Assembly (NCBI GenBank): GCA_945860125.1
Contig: CAMAPQ010000022.1
Coordinates: 1 to 35,790, forward strand
Origin: Klebsiella pneumoniae
GTDB lineage: Bacteria > Pseudomonadota > Gammaproteobacteria > Pseudomonadales > CAMAPQ01
Direction: 5' to 3'
Length of the DNA: 35,790 bases
Shown: in pieces, positions 24,726 to 33,714 of the stretch
Numbering within the stretch: position 1 is the first letter of the stretch
Layout: the number at the start of each line of letters is the position of its first letter
Position numbers and translations under genes: made by a program
Notes under the pieces: model-generated
What the model was told of the DNA's origin: nothing
Databases searched by the model: none
What the model saw: only the letters and a program-made list of their open reading frames with translations

Positions 24726-25997
24726 TTAAATTGCCTTATCACCGATATCGCTGCGGTAAAATTTATTTTCCCATTCAATCTGTTGAACAAGCTCATAGGC
24801 CGCTTTTTTAGCTTGTTTTAAATTATTGCCAAGCGCTGTTGCACACAAAACACGACCGCCATCAGATAGCGTTTCATTATCTTCCCTGCGTGTTCCTGCC
24901 TGAAATACTTTTTGGGTGGTCGTTTCTATTGGAATATTACGAATGATATCACCTGAAGGATAAGCATCAGGATAGCCTTTTGAGGCAATGACAACACCGA
25001 TGGCAGGTCGGCTATCCCATTCAATAATGTATTCATCTAGCCTGTTTGTTAAAGTCATAAGACATAACTCAACTAAATCACTTTTTAACCTAAAAAGAAT
25101 AGGCTGAGTTTCAGGATCACCTAGGCGACAATTAAATTCTAGAACTTTAGGCTCATTGTTTTTATTAATCATTAAGCCGGCATATAAAAAGCCTTTATAA
25201 GGGCGATTTTCTTTTCTAAGACCTGCCAAGGTAGGATAAATCACTTCCCTCATAATTCTTTCTTCAAGTTCAGGCGTTACAAGTGGTGCAGGGGAGTAGG
25301 CGCCCATACCACCTGTATTAGGGCCTTTATCACCGTCATCTCTTGTTTTATGATCTTGCGAGGTCGCAAGCGGAATAACTTTATCGCCATCTGTTACAAC
25401 AATAAAACTCGTTTCTTCGCCTTGTAGAAACTCCTCAATCACAATACATTTGCTCGCTTCACCAAAGGCATGCTTTTCAAGCATGTCACGAATAGTTGCT
25501 TGTGCTATTGCTGCATTTTCAGCGATTATGACGCCTTTACCTGCAGCTAATCCACTCGCTTTTATCACTAAAGGGTAAGGGTGATTTTCAATATATTTTA
25601 AGGCATCTTGCACATCAAAAAAATTGCCATATTGAGCGGTAGGGATGTTGTAACGGGCAAGGAAATCTTTGGTAAACGCTTTGCTGCCTTCTAGCTCTGA
25701 ACCACGTAAGCTAGGCCCGAAACAAAGTAGCCCCTCTTTTTCAAAAGCATCTGTAATGCCTAAAACAAGGGGTGCTTCTGGACCTACAATCGTTAGCGCT
25801 ATTGACTGTGCTTTAGCAAAAGCAACAAGTTCCGTTATGTTTGTGCTTGTAATAGGAATATTTTCAACTTTTTTTTCTATTGCTGTGCCGCCATTACCTG
25901 GTGCGACAAAAATATGCGTTACTTGAGGTGATTGCGCTATTTTCCATGCCATTGCATGTTCGCGTCCACCATTACCAATAATTAAAATATTCATCAT
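24726..25997 (-). CDS. purD: Phosphoribosylamine-glycine ligase
   Basis: Second step of purine synthesis: joins glycine to phosphoribosylamine using ATP. The 423 residues match the family. The N-terminal GNGGREHAMAWKIAQSP, the ATP-grasp KASGLAAGKGVI, DHKTRDDGDKGPNTGGMGAYSPAP and the metal-binding EFNCRLGDPETQ are all intact. It follows purH by 45 bp on the same strand, the common purHD order. ATG 25997 and ATG 25994 are adjacent; either could start it. Confidence 0.97.
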   Translation of the reverse strand: MMNILIIGNGGREHAMAWKIAQSPQVTHIFVAPGNGGTAIEKKVENIPITSTNITELVAFAKAQSIALTIVGPEAPLVLGITDAFEKEGLLCFGPSLRGSELEGSKAFTKDFLARYNIPTAQYGNFFDVQDALKYIENHPYPLVIKASGLAAGKGVIIAENAAIAQATIRDMLEKHAFGEASKCIVIEEFLQGEETSFIVVTDGDKVIPLATSQDHKTRDDGDKGPNTGGMGAYSPAPLVTPELEERIMREVIYPTLAGLRKENRPYKGFLYAGLMINKNNEPKVLEFNCRLGDPETQPILFRLKSDLVELCLMTLTNRLDEYIIEWDSRPAIGVVIASKGYPDAYPSGDIIRNIPIETTTQKVFQAGTRREDNETLSDGGRVLCATALGNNLKQAKKAAYELVQQIEWENKFYRSDIGDKAI

Positions 25998-26042
25998 GTC
26001 ATGCCTCTAAAGTCTTGTTCTTTGAATCTAAAATAAAATTGA

Positions 26043-27662
26043 TTAATGTTTAAAATGTCGAATACCCGTTAAGACCATTGCAATATTAGCTTCATCTGCG
26101 GCTTGAATAACTTCATTATCTCGCATTGAACCACCAGGCTGAATAATTGCACTCACACCTGCTTCACGTGCTGCGTCAATACTATCTCTAAAAGGGAAAA
26201 AAGCATCAGAGGCCATGACTGACCCTAAAATAGATAGCATTGCTTCCTGGCCTTTAATTTGAGCAATTTTCGCACTATGAACACGGCTCATTTGCCCAGC
26301 CCCAATGCCGATCGTGCGCTGATCTTTTGCATAAACAATTGCATTTGATTTTACAAATTTTACAACTGACCAAGCAAAGAGCAGATCTTCTATTTCTTGT
26401 TCTGTCGGTGCACGTTTTGAAACAACTTTAAGATCGCAACGTTTTAAAATATGTTGATCTTTATCTTGTACCAACATGCCGCCATTCACAGGGCGATAAT
26501 CTTTTCTATCATTCCTAATCAATTTCCCTGCTGTATTTAACACGCGTATATTAGGCTTTGTTTGAAAATGTTTAAGTGCTTTTTCATGAATGGCAGGCGC
26601 AATAATGACTTCAATAAACTGATTCTGAATCATTCTTTCTGCTGTTTTTTCATCTATTTCAATATTAAAAGCAATAATGCCGCCAAAAGCTGAGACAGGA
26701 TCTGTTTCATAGGCTTTTAAGTAAGCTTGTAACGCATCATGTGCTATAGCAACACCGCAAGGATTAGCATGTTTAACAATGACGCAAGCGGGTAAATCAA
26801 ACTGGCAGACGCATTCCCATGCCGCATCTGCATCCATTATATTGTTATAAGAAAGGGATTTACCTTGTTCAAATTTTGACGTGATGACAGTATGAGCAAG
26901 CGGTTCAGGATAAGTATAAAGTGCTGAAGCTTGGTGTGGATTTTCACCATAGCGTAAATCAGCTTCTTTGGTGAAGGTGAGATTCAATACTTCACTAAAG
27001 GCTACTTTTTCTGGAATGCTGTCGTAAGCTTGATCTTCCGCCCACTTTATTTGGCCTAAATAATTGGCAATATTTGCGTCATACGTTGCGGTATGTTGAA
27101 AAGCTTTTTTTGATAAAGCAAAGCGATGAGATAGGTCAAGATGATTATTATTTTCAGTAAGCGCTTGGCTGATTTTTTCATAATCTGTAGGATCCACGAC
27201 TATCGCGACATCTTTAAAGTTTTTAGCCGCCGAGCGAATCATAGTCGGGCCGCCAATATCGATATTTTCAATCGCATTTGCTAACGTTGCATCGCCGTTT
27301 TTAATGGTTTCAACAAAGGGATAAAGATTAACAATAACAAGATCAATGGGCTTGATTGCATGCTCAGCCATAATGGCTTCGTCCTGTCCTCTTCTTGCTA
27401 AAATACCGCCATGAATTTTGGGGTGTAATGTTTTAACGCGTCCTTCCATCATTTCAGGGAAATCGGTATAGGAAGAAACTTCTGTGACGGGAATATTATT
27501 TTCTTCAAGTAAACGGTAGGTGCCACCCGTTGCTAAAATTTCAATGTTACGTGCGCTGAGTAATTTTGCAAAAGGAACCAGTTTATTTTTATTGGATACG
27601 CTAATTAATGCGCGTTTAATTTGCGCAAGGCCGTGATGTTGCTGCGTGTGATCTTGTTGCAT
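26043..27662 (-). CDS. purH: Bifunctional AICAR transformylase/IMP cyclohydrolase
   Basis: Last two steps of IMP synthesis. The N-terminal cyclohydrolase domain shows [19 protein letters not shown] and [18 protein letters not shown]. The transformylase domain has [10 protein letters not shown], the catalytic KHANPCG and [12 protein letters not shown]. The protein ends [13 protein letters not shown] as usual. ATG 27662 has GGGAG 8 nt upstream and gives 539 residues; the in-frame TTG at 27677 would overlap that site. purD follows. fis lies upstream with an ERIC-like repeat between. Confidence 0.97.
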   Translation of the reverse strand: MQQDHTQQHHGLAQIKRALISVSNKNKLVPFAKLLSARNIEILATGGTYRLLEENNIPVTEVSSYTDFPEMMEGRVKTLHPKIHGGILARRGQDEAIMAEHAIKPIDLVIVNLYPFVETIKNGDATLANAIENIDIGGPTMIRSAAKNFKDVAIVVDPTDYEKISQALTENNNHLDLSHRFALSKKAFQHTATYDANIANYLGQIKWAEDQAYDSIPEKVAFSEVLNLTFTKEADLRYGENPHQASALYTYPEPLAHTVITSKFEQGKSLSYNNIMDADAAWECVCQFDLPACVIVKHANPCGVAIAHDALQAYLKAYETDPVSAFGGIIAFNIEIDEKTAERMIQNQFIEVIIAPAIHEKALKHFQTKPNIRVLNTAGKLIRNDRKDYRPVNGGMLVQDKDQHILKRCDLKVVSKRAPTEQEIEDLLFAWSVVKFVKSNAIVYAKDQRTIGIGAGQMSRVHSAKIAQIKGQEAMLSILGSVMASDAFFPFRDSIDAAREAGVSAIIQPGGSMRDNEVIQAADEANIAMVLTGIRHFKH

Positions 27663-27741
27663 AAGAGAAACTCCCAAGAAATTTGTCTGATTCTAAAGAG
27701 CGCGTATTCTATGCAGCTTGAGTAGCAATTACCAGATTGAT

Positions 27742-27869
27742 TATAACCCTTCGTACTTGAAAACACGGCATTGTTGGCAGCGCTCACTCACCCCAATCAC
27801 AGAGTTTATCTATGCTCATGGGGTTCACGCTCTTGCCGCCTCACCGTGATTCCAATTACTTTGGGTATA
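27742..27869 (+). repeat. ERIC-like imperfect palindrome, copy 4
   Basis: It starts TATAACCC, one base longer than the other copies, and ends TTGGGTATA, 128 bp in all. The internal arms (GCGCTCACTCACCCC and GGGGTTCACGCTCTTGCC) are the best matched pair of the four copies. It lies in the purH-fis gap. Confidence 0.85.
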
Positions 27870-27882
27870 TGATTCTATTTTT

Positions 27883-27958
27883 TAGGACTTACGCAAAGAT
27901 TTCCAGCTTTGTTGTAAGGAAACTAAGCTGGAAATCTCAATTCCCGCTTTCGCGGGAA
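27883..27958. repeat. Solo MITE-type end and two hairpins downstream of fis
   Basis: A MITE-type end TAGGACTTACGCAAA (27883-27897) is followed by a perfect inverted repeat, AGATTTCCAGCTT (27897-27909) with AAGCTGGAAATCT (27925-27937). Then comes the hairpin TTCCCGCTTTCGCGGGAA at 27941-27958, a common dispersed bacterial palindrome. One of the hairpins may end the fis transcript. The remainder of the gap 27678-28001 shows no gene. Confidence 0.6.
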
Positions 27959-28001
27959 TGAGGGAATAAGTCAAGGGTTACGACTGAAAGGTTCAGTTTC
28001 T

Positions 28002-28388
28002 CTAGTGAGGGATCCCGTGCTTTTTAAGCTTTTTTCGTAAAGTGCCTCTGTTGAGGCCAAGTAGCAAGGCAGCTTTTGTTTGATTATTTTCTGTATATTG
28101 CAGAACTGTTTCAAGCAAAGGCGCTTCCACTTCATTTAGGACCATTTCATAAATATCGCTTGCTGGCTGACCATCAAGATGAGAAAAATAATTCCTCATA
28201 GCAAGTTCAACATGATCTCTGAGAGTGTGGGCATCACCCAGCGACTCTTTTTGATTATCATTTGAGGTTGATTCAGCTACCGATGATGGCGCGGTAGGAT
28301 GGACATAGTCTCTACTCATTGTCTGGTTGGCAGTTTGACCATCTGTAATTGCTTGAGAAATTGCATCGTTTGTTCTTAAGTCATTCAT
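28002..28388 (-). CDS. fis: Fis-type DNA-binding protein with extended N-terminus
   Basis: A nucleoid protein that bends DNA and tunes growth-phase and effector genes. The core ([20 protein letters not shown]...[44 protein letters not shown]) matches E. coli Fis, including the helix-turn-helix at residues ~103-126. At 128 residues it is 30 longer than E. coli Fis; the extra is a Ser/Thr/Asn/Gln-rich N-terminus (residues 1-50). AAGGAG is 11 nt before ATG 28388. Adjacency to purH and a DUF3426 gene recalls several gammaproteobacterial genomes. Confidence 0.93.
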   Translation of the reverse strand: MNDLRTNDAISQAITDGQTANQTMSRDYVHPTAPSSVAESTSNDNQKESLGDAHTLRDHVELAMRNYFSHLDGQPASDIYEMVLNEVEAPLLETVLQYTENNQTKAALLLGLNRGTLRKKLKKHGIPH

Positions 28389-28526
28389 GCCGCCATTTAC
28401 TCCTTCTAATATTTAAAACTTTCCTGAACATTGGCGCGCAGGTTGAGACCATTACTAGCTTTACCCAGAAAAATAATGTTTCGCAGTACAACTAGTCATT
28501 TAGACAAATCCCTGCTCTAAATGCTC

Positions 28527-28553
28527 GCATTCCTTTTAAGAATGCCTTTTTAT
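28527..28553 (+). terminator. Plus-strand terminator-like hairpin without a visible gene
   Basis: GCATTC (28527-28532) pairs with GAATGC (28540-28545) followed by CTTTTTAT, an intrinsic-terminator layout on the plus strand. The flanking genes are on the minus strand, so it may mark the end of a small RNA or be chance. Elsewhere in 28389-28646 I see only a second short hairpin (CTTTTTGTTGAAAAAAAGG, 28623-28641). Confidence 0.35.
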
Positions 28554-28646
28554 CTATATTGCTATATAAGATGGCCGGTAAAAGCCATGATCAAAAGGCA
28601 CCCAAGGGTGAGTCTAACATAGTCTTTTTGTTGAAAAAAAGGTTTA

Positions 28647-30101
28647 TTATTTTAAAAAATTGATTTGATAATTGGGCGCATGTGGACCGGGATCTTTAGC
28701 TTCAATTGAAATCTGAATGGGTGAGTTGGGTGGCATATTGCTTATTTTTTTAAGTGCCGCCCCTTTCCATATTTCTGCTGGAAAAATCTGGGTAATCGTT
28801 TGTGTATTGCTCACATCAGAAAAAGATAATTGAATTTTCGGGAAGGGTTGTCCATAAGCAGCAGCATTAATAATAATAGCATCAACAATTAAAATGCCAG
28901 GCTTTTCTGGGTGCATTCTGACGACTAATTTATTTGCTTTTATTTTGGAAAGATCCTTTTGTTCTGGCAATTGGCATCCTAGTAGTGTGCAGATATTTTC
29001 ATACATCGGGCGGTGAGAAGGATCTAGTGCAAGCGCTTCAAAATTTGAATAAAAATGCTGGGCAATAAGTAAGGCGGCAATAAAAGTAATGCCGAGCCCC
29101 CACTTGATAAAACGAGAGGAATGGGATTGGTTTTTATGTATTTGCATTTCGATAGGATCGTGCGAGACATCTTTTAATAAGAAGGCCGCATTTTTTTTGC
29201 GCATGCTGGGGTAGGTTTTTTTAACATGGTGATCTAAGTTCTCTTCGTTTACAGTGCTGTTCTTGTTGGTAGAAGGTTTTATGTCAGTAGAAGGTTTTAT
29301 GTCAGTAGAAGGTTTTATGTCGGTAGAAAGCTTGGGTTTAACAGAAGGCGCATGGTGCGTGACCACCGCAGATTCATTGGCTGCAATTGTTGTTGAGGGC
29401 GTTTCAATGAGTCTATTTTCGGTAGTATTAATGTTGTTTTTATTTTGCGGGTATTGAGATAACGCAGCTTGTATTTCTTGTTTTTTAATATTTTTTTGTG
29501 ATTTTTCTGACTTTTTTTTGATCTTTGCAAGATCTTTCAAGAATGATGATTCTATCTGTGATGGTGGTTCGCTGAGTATCTCATGGTTGCTCACGTTCTC
29601 TTTAAAAGGCTTGAAGTTTTTTGTGATTTCATCATCATTGATCGGAATGGCTTGCCTTACTTGGCTGATATGATCTTTTTTTAAGGCAAGATCGAACTCC
29701 CAAATATCTGTATCAAGTTTATTGAGTAATGATTGACTGTTGACAAAGTCATCGCTGCGACTAAATGGCGCTTCTTTTTTTGGGGGAGAATTAAAGCGTT
29801 GTGCTTCTTTTGGTAGGAAAGCTTCAATAGAAAGAGACTGGTCTTCAATCGCCTCTTCTTCGCGGTTTATTTCGCCTAAGTTATATTCTGTGAAGAGATT
29901 ATTTTCAATATCTTCAAGGGTAATGGACGTGTGTTGTAATGTGGAGACAGGTAGTAGCGTTTCATGCGCATTGAAAATAGCAAGGCACGTACCGCATCTC
30001 ACCATACCATCAGCTGCTTCAAGTTGTTCTGGAAACAACCTGAAATATGTTTGGCACTGTGGGCAGCGGGTAATAAATGCTTGCTGTGGATATGCCTTCA
30101 T
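28647..30101 (-). CDS. Zinc-ribbon (MJ0042-type) and DUF3426 membrane protein
   Basis: Residues 12-40 form a zinc ribbon with Cys13, Cys16, Cys36 and Cys39 (CPQC...CGTC), the MJ0042-type finger. A long, low-complexity Ser/Lys/Asn-rich linker follows; it includes the six-residue repeat STDIKP three times, from an 18-bp DNA repeat at 29269-29322. One membrane span (WGLGITFIAALLIAQHFY) precedes a C-terminal DUF3426 domain with LLGCQLP and PGILIVDAIIINAAAYGQPFPKI. The family is common beside fis or prmA; its role is unknown. The protein is 484 residues with an inside-out zinc head. Confidence 0.9.
   Translation of the reverse strand: MKAYPQQAFITRCPQCQTYFRLFPEQLEAADGMVRCGTCLAIFNAHETLLPVSTLQHTSITLEDIENNLFTEYNLGEINREEEAIEDQSLSIEAFLPKEAQRFNSPPKKEAPFSRSDDFVNSQSLLNKLDTDIWEFDLALKKDHISQVRQAIPINDDEITKNFKPFKENVSNHEILSEPPSQIESSFLKDLAKIKKKSEKSQKNIKKQEIQAALSQYPQNKNNINTTENRLIETPSTTIAANESAVVTHHAPSVKPKLSTDIKPSTDIKPSTDIKPSTNKNSTVNEENLDHHVKKTYPSMRKKNAAFLLKDVSHDPIEMQIHKNQSHSSRFIKWGLGITFIAALLIAQHFYSNFEALALDPSHRPMYENICTLLGCQLPEQKDLSKIKANKLVVRMHPEKPGILIVDAIIINAAAYGQPFPKIQLSFSDVSNTQTITQIFPAEIWKGAALKKISNMPPNSPIQISIEAKDPGPHAPNYQINFLK
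29269..29330 (-). repeat. 18-bp in-frame tandem repeat in the DUF3426 gene
   Basis: GTAGAAGGTTTTATGTCA occurs three times in a row plus part of a fourth, encoding repeated STDIKP. The length keeps the reading frame if copies are gained or lost. Confidence 0.9.
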
Positions 30102-30227
30102 TTAGCGCTTCAAATTAGGAGTAAAAGTTAGGATTAAAAAATACAATAAATAAAAGTGAATCATGTTTAAAAAAAGCAACACTAAGATTATTCTAGCAGA
30201 ATGTTTTTTTTAAGAGGCCAGATAAAC

Positions 30228-30878
30228 ATGACGAATACGCAACATCTCAGGCTAACTTTTCCTGTTGGCCCTTTATCTTGTAACTGTACAATTATTGGTG
30301 ATCGTGTAACGGGACACGCCATTGTAATTGATCCAGGCGGAGATGCCGATAAAATTTTAACCATTTTAGAAGAAAATCATTTTAAGCTCGTTGCGATTTT
30401 ACATACTCACGCACATCTTGATCATTTTTTCGCCTCAGGTATTTTGCGTGAAAAAACAGGTGCGCCGTTATATTTGCATCAGGCGGATACTTTTTTATGG
30501 AAGGCTGTGGATTTTCAGTGTCAGATGCTAGGTATTCCCCCTGTGGTCATTCCTGATCCTGATCGATGGTTAAAAGATGAGGATGCGTTATCAGTTGCAA
30601 ATGGCATAACGCTACATACGCCGGGTCATACGCCAGGTTCGGTGAGTTTTTTATTTGAGTCTTTAAATTTGCTTATTGCAGGTGATACGCTTTTTAAAGG
30701 TTCAATTGGCCGCACTGATTTGCCGGGGGGGGATTTTAGCCAAATTGAAAAATCGATTCAAGAAAGAATTTATAGTTTGGATGAGCAGCTTATCGTGATT
30801 ACAGGGCATGGCCCTGAAACGCAGATTGGCCAAGAAAAGCATCACAATCCTTTTGTTCGTGCACAAAAAGAGCTGTAA
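30228..30878 (+). CDS. MBL-fold metallo-hydrolase (YcbL/GloB-like)
   Basis: A 216-residue metallo-beta-lactamase-fold enzyme. The metal motif THAHLDH (residues 60-66, His61, His63, Asp65, His66), the later HTPGHTPGS and AGDTLF blocks, and TGHGPETQIGQE near the end fit the glyoxalase-II-like YcbL group, whose natural thioester substrate is not settled. ATG 30228 has AAGAGG 11 nt upstream; the ATG at 30201 is out of the conserved start. It is divergent from the DUF3426 gene, with 126 bp between starts. Confidence 0.9.
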   Translation: MTNTQHLRLTFPVGPLSCNCTIIGDRVTGHAIVIDPGGDADKILTILEENHFKLVAILHTHAHLDHFFASGILREKTGAPLYLHQADTFLWKAVDFQCQMLGIPPVVIPDPDRWLKDEDALSVANGITLHTPGHTPGSVSFLFESLNLLIAGDTLFKGSIGRTDLPGGDFSQIEKSIQERIYSLDEQLIVITGHGPETQIGQEKHHNPFVRAQKEL

Positions 30879-30962
30879 TAAAGCAATATTCTTCATAAGT
30901 TTAAGGTCGCGCATGGTGTAATCTTACAAATCACGCTAGAATAAGCGGGTTCTTTCTTTAAA

Positions 30963-32288
30963 TTGGCGGGATTAGGTTGCAGTGTGGAGAATAAATATTT
31001 TAGAGTTTTGGGTGAGGTCTATCAGGTCATTGAAGGGCGAGATCGCTATATTCGTGCTTTAAAAGGACTGAAAGATATCGAAAAAATTTATCGCAAAGAG
31101 AAAAAAAAAATAAGCAGTAAAAATACTGCTGATGTTCCTGAGCCAACAACGTTTAGTGACGATTTTTCAGAAGCGCATATTAAAAGTGCGGAAATTGTTC
31201 GGCAAGTTTGTCAGCAGAATGGGGCGACGTGGGTTAAATTTGCGCAATTCTTAAGCTGTCGCCCTGATATTTTTCCAAGCGAATACATTCATAAATTGCA
31301 AACCATGCAGGATCGCGCGCCTTCTGTTGTTTTAGGGCGCGTCATTCCTACTTTTCAAAAATGGTGGGGTGATGAGTGGGAAAAACGATTTCATAGGTTT
31401 GATGTTGTACCCATTGCAACTGCTTCAGTGGCTCAAGTCTATAAGGCACAATTGCTTACTGGCGAGTGGGTTGCTGTCAAGGTTCGCATCCCAGGCGTCG
31501 TGAAACTTTTTGAGCAGGATGCGATTTTTTTTAAGGGTCTGGCTTCTATCTTAGATTTTTGGATTAGAGAAGTTGATGTTAAGCAGATTACAAAGCAGTT
31601 AGTTGAAATGACGATTAGTGAGCTTGATTTTACCCATGAAGTTCATAATCAAATGCGTTTTGCAATGTTTGTTCATCATGCCGGTATTCGCGTTCCTAGA
31701 TTATTCCCTGATTATTGCTCACAAGAAATTATTGTGACGGAATGGATTGATGGTATACCGCTTAGAGAATATGTCGAAAATCCTGATCATAGTGAGTCTA
31801 TTGAAGCGGTACTTAAGCTTTTGGGTAACAGCTTTGTTCAGCAAATTATGAGTTTTGGTGTTTATCATGCGGATCCGCACCCTGGTAATTTTCTAGTTTG
31901 TGAGAATAAGCAGATTGCTATCCTGGACTATGGTTTGATTGCTAGTTTGAGTGAGCAAGAGCGCAGAAATTTTGTGCGTTTGATTTTGCGTGTGATGGGT
32001 TACACTCAGGAGCCTTTAGATATTTGCTTTAAAGAAGCAGGTTTTAAAGGTATGAATAAAAAAATGCTTGAGAAACTCTCACTTTTTATTACCTCTAAGC
32101 ATCAGTCAAAACCAGGGAGCGATGTTGCGGATAGTCTTACTGATTTACTCTCGCAGCTGCGCGCCTTTCGTATTACGATCCCTGATTCTTTTGTTGCAAT
32201 GGCGCGTGTATTGATTACAATTGGCGGTTTTCTTGATTATCATGGCTATCAATTTTCTTGGTTAAATGCTTGGCAAGTGATTCAGTAA
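30963..32288 (+). CDS. ABC1/UbiB (AarF)-family atypical kinase
   Basis: The family marks are present in order: GATWVKFAQFLSCRPDIFP (residues 87-105, the KxGQ-type loop, here K92-F-A-Q95 with Ala in place of Gly), the Ala-rich ATASVAQVYKA, AVKV, HADPHPGN at 302-309 and LDYG at 321-324. UbiB proteins support ubiquinone synthesis and act as ATPase-like kinases. This one is shorter (441) and lacks the C-terminal membrane pair of UbiB, so it is better called AarF-like. The start is unsure: TTG 30963 or GTG 30984. The gene abuts queE. Confidence 0.9.
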   Translation: MAGLGCSVENKYFRVLGEVYQVIEGRDRYIRALKGLKDIEKIYRKEKKKISSKNTADVPEPTTFSDDFSEAHIKSAEIVRQVCQQNGATWVKFAQFLSCRPDIFPSEYIHKLQTMQDRAPSVVLGRVIPTFQKWWGDEWEKRFHRFDVVPIATASVAQVYKAQLLTGEWVAVKVRIPGVVKLFEQDAIFFKGLASILDFWIREVDVKQITKQLVEMTISELDFTHEVHNQMRFAMFVHHAGIRVPRLFPDYCSQEIIVTEWIDGIPLREYVENPDHSESIEAVLKLLGNSFVQQIMSFGVYHADPHPGNFLVCENKQIAILDYGLIASLSEQERRNFVRLILRVMGYTQEPLDICFKEAGFKGMNKKMLEKLSLFITSKHQSKPGSDVADSLTDLLSQLRAFRITIPDSFVAMARVLITIGGFLDYHGYQFSWLNAWQVIQ

Positions 32289-32942
32289 ATGTCGATCGAA
32301 ACGCTGCGGATTACCGAAATTTTTTATTCAATACAGGGGGAGGCTGCAACCGTTGGCCTGCCTACTGTATTTATTCGTCTCACAGGTTGTCCTCTTCGTT
32401 GTAACTATTGTGATACCGCCTATGCTTTTCAGGGTGGCCATAGTGAAACTTTGCAACATATTTTAAGTGAGGTAGCGCGTTACCAGCCAAGATTTGTCAC
32501 GGTAACAGGTGGTGAGCCTTTGGCGCAAAAAGAGTGTTTGACCTTGCTTACTTTGTTGTGCAATGCAGGCTATGAGGTTTCTCTTGAAACATCTGGCGCT
32601 ATGTCAATTGAGCATGTTGATCCACGTGTTTGTACTGTGATGGATTTAAAAACGCCTTCCTCTGGTGAAATGCACCGCAACCTAGAAGCCAACCTTAATT
32701 TTATTAAAAAAACAGATCAACTAAAATGGGTGATTGCAGATCGTAAAGATTACGATTGGGCTCGTTTTAAAATAGATGAATTTAGCTTAAAAAATAGAGT
32801 GGCTCATTTATTGTTTTCACCCAGTTTTGGTGTTTTATCGCCAACTATTTTGGCTGAGTGGATGCTAGCTGATCGGTTAAGCAGTGTGAGAATACAAATT
32901 CAATTACATAAGTATTTGTGGGGCAATGCCCAAGGCAAGTAA
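32289..32942 (+). CDS. queE: 7-carboxy-7-deazaguanine synthase (radical SAM)
   Basis: Converts 6-carboxytetrahydropterin to 7-carboxy-7-deazaguanine in queuosine synthesis. [10 protein letters not shown] supplies the CxxxCxxC cluster (Cys34, Cys38, Cys41); IFYSIQGEA at the start and VTGGEPLAQ are typical. The 217 residues are close to the 223 of E. coli QueE. It begins directly after the AarF-like gene stop and its end overlaps an upstream in-frame extension of queC. Confidence 0.95.
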   Translation: MSIETLRITEIFYSIQGEAATVGLPTVFIRLTGCPLRCNYCDTAYAFQGGHSETLQHILSEVARYQPRFVTVTGGEPLAQKECLTLLTLLCNAGYEVSLETSGAMSIEHVDPRVCTVMDLKTPSSGEMHRNLEANLNFIKKTDQLKWVIADRKDYDWARFKIDEFSLKNRVAHLLFSPSFGVLSPTILAEWMLADRLSSVRIQIQLHKYLWGNAQGK

Positions 32943-32949
32943 GTTTTCT

Positions 32950-33672
32950 ATGAAAGATATTCAAAGATCAGTTGTTCTTTTTTCTGGTGGTTTAGATTCT
33001 ACGACTTGCTTGGCGATGGCGTGTCGTGATTCTGATGAAGTCTATGCTTTAAGCTTTGATTATGGTCAAAGACATGCCGTTGAATTATTGTGCGCAGAAA
33101 AAATTGTTAAAACAATGAAAGTTTGTGAGCATAAAGTTATTCGTATTGATAGTGCTTATTTGCAAGGTTCTGCTTTGACGGATCGCTCTATCGATGTGCC
33201 GGATTATGATCAAGCGCATGATGCGCAGATTCCTGTTACTTATGTTCCTGCCCGTAATACACTTTTTTTATCATATGCTTTAGGTTGGGCGGAAGTTGTT
33301 AGAGCAAGCCGTATTTATATCGGCGTTAATGCGGTGGATTATTCAGGCTATCCTGATTGTCGCCCTGAATTTATTGCCGCATTCCAAAAAATGGCAACAC
33401 TTGCGACTAAGTTTGGTGTAGAAAAGTTTGGTGTGGAGGCGGTAGCAGGTATTGATACGCATCCCATTACGATTGTCACACCTCTTATTCATTTTAGTAA
33501 GCAGCAGATTATTTTGGCAGGGCAAGCGTTAGGGTTGGATTATCGTTTAACGGTTTCTTGTTATAGCGCAGATCAGCATGGCAGAGCTTGTGGTAAGTGT
33601 GATAGCTGTCATTACAGGCGTGAAGGTTTTATCAAGGCAGGTAGAGAAGATGCTACTTTGTACTATACCTAG
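32950..33672 (+). CDS. queC: 7-cyano-7-deazaguanine synthase
   Basis: Makes preQ0 from 7-carboxy-7-deazaguanine, ammonia and ATP, the step after QueE. The PP-loop [11 protein letters not shown], the [11 protein letters not shown] block and four zinc Cys near the end ([18 protein letters not shown]) are intact. ATG 32950 (240 residues) begins 8 bp after the queE stop and aligns with the family start; ATG 32926 would add eight residues inside queE. Both genes form a queuosine pair. Confidence 0.95.
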   Translation: MKDIQRSVVLFSGGLDSTTCLAMACRDSDEVYALSFDYGQRHAVELLCAEKIVKTMKVCEHKVIRIDSAYLQGSALTDRSIDVPDYDQAHDAQIPVTYVPARNTLFLSYALGWAEVVRASRIYIGVNAVDYSGYPDCRPEFIAAFQKMATLATKFGVEKFGVEAVAGIDTHPITIVTPLIHFSKQQIILAGQALGLDYRLTVSCYSADQHGRACGKCDSCHYRREGFIKAGREDATLYYT

Positions 33673-33714
33673 TTGATTTTTTATATTGAGTGTTAGTGTG
33701 AGAAGGAGATATTT

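Noticed and set aside
27678-27741. Purine riboswitch before purH
   Set aside because: The short leader lacks conserved purine or other riboswitch elements.
28389-28646. tRNA or small RNA gene in the fis upstream gap
   Set aside because: No cloverleaf could be built; only short hairpins are visible.
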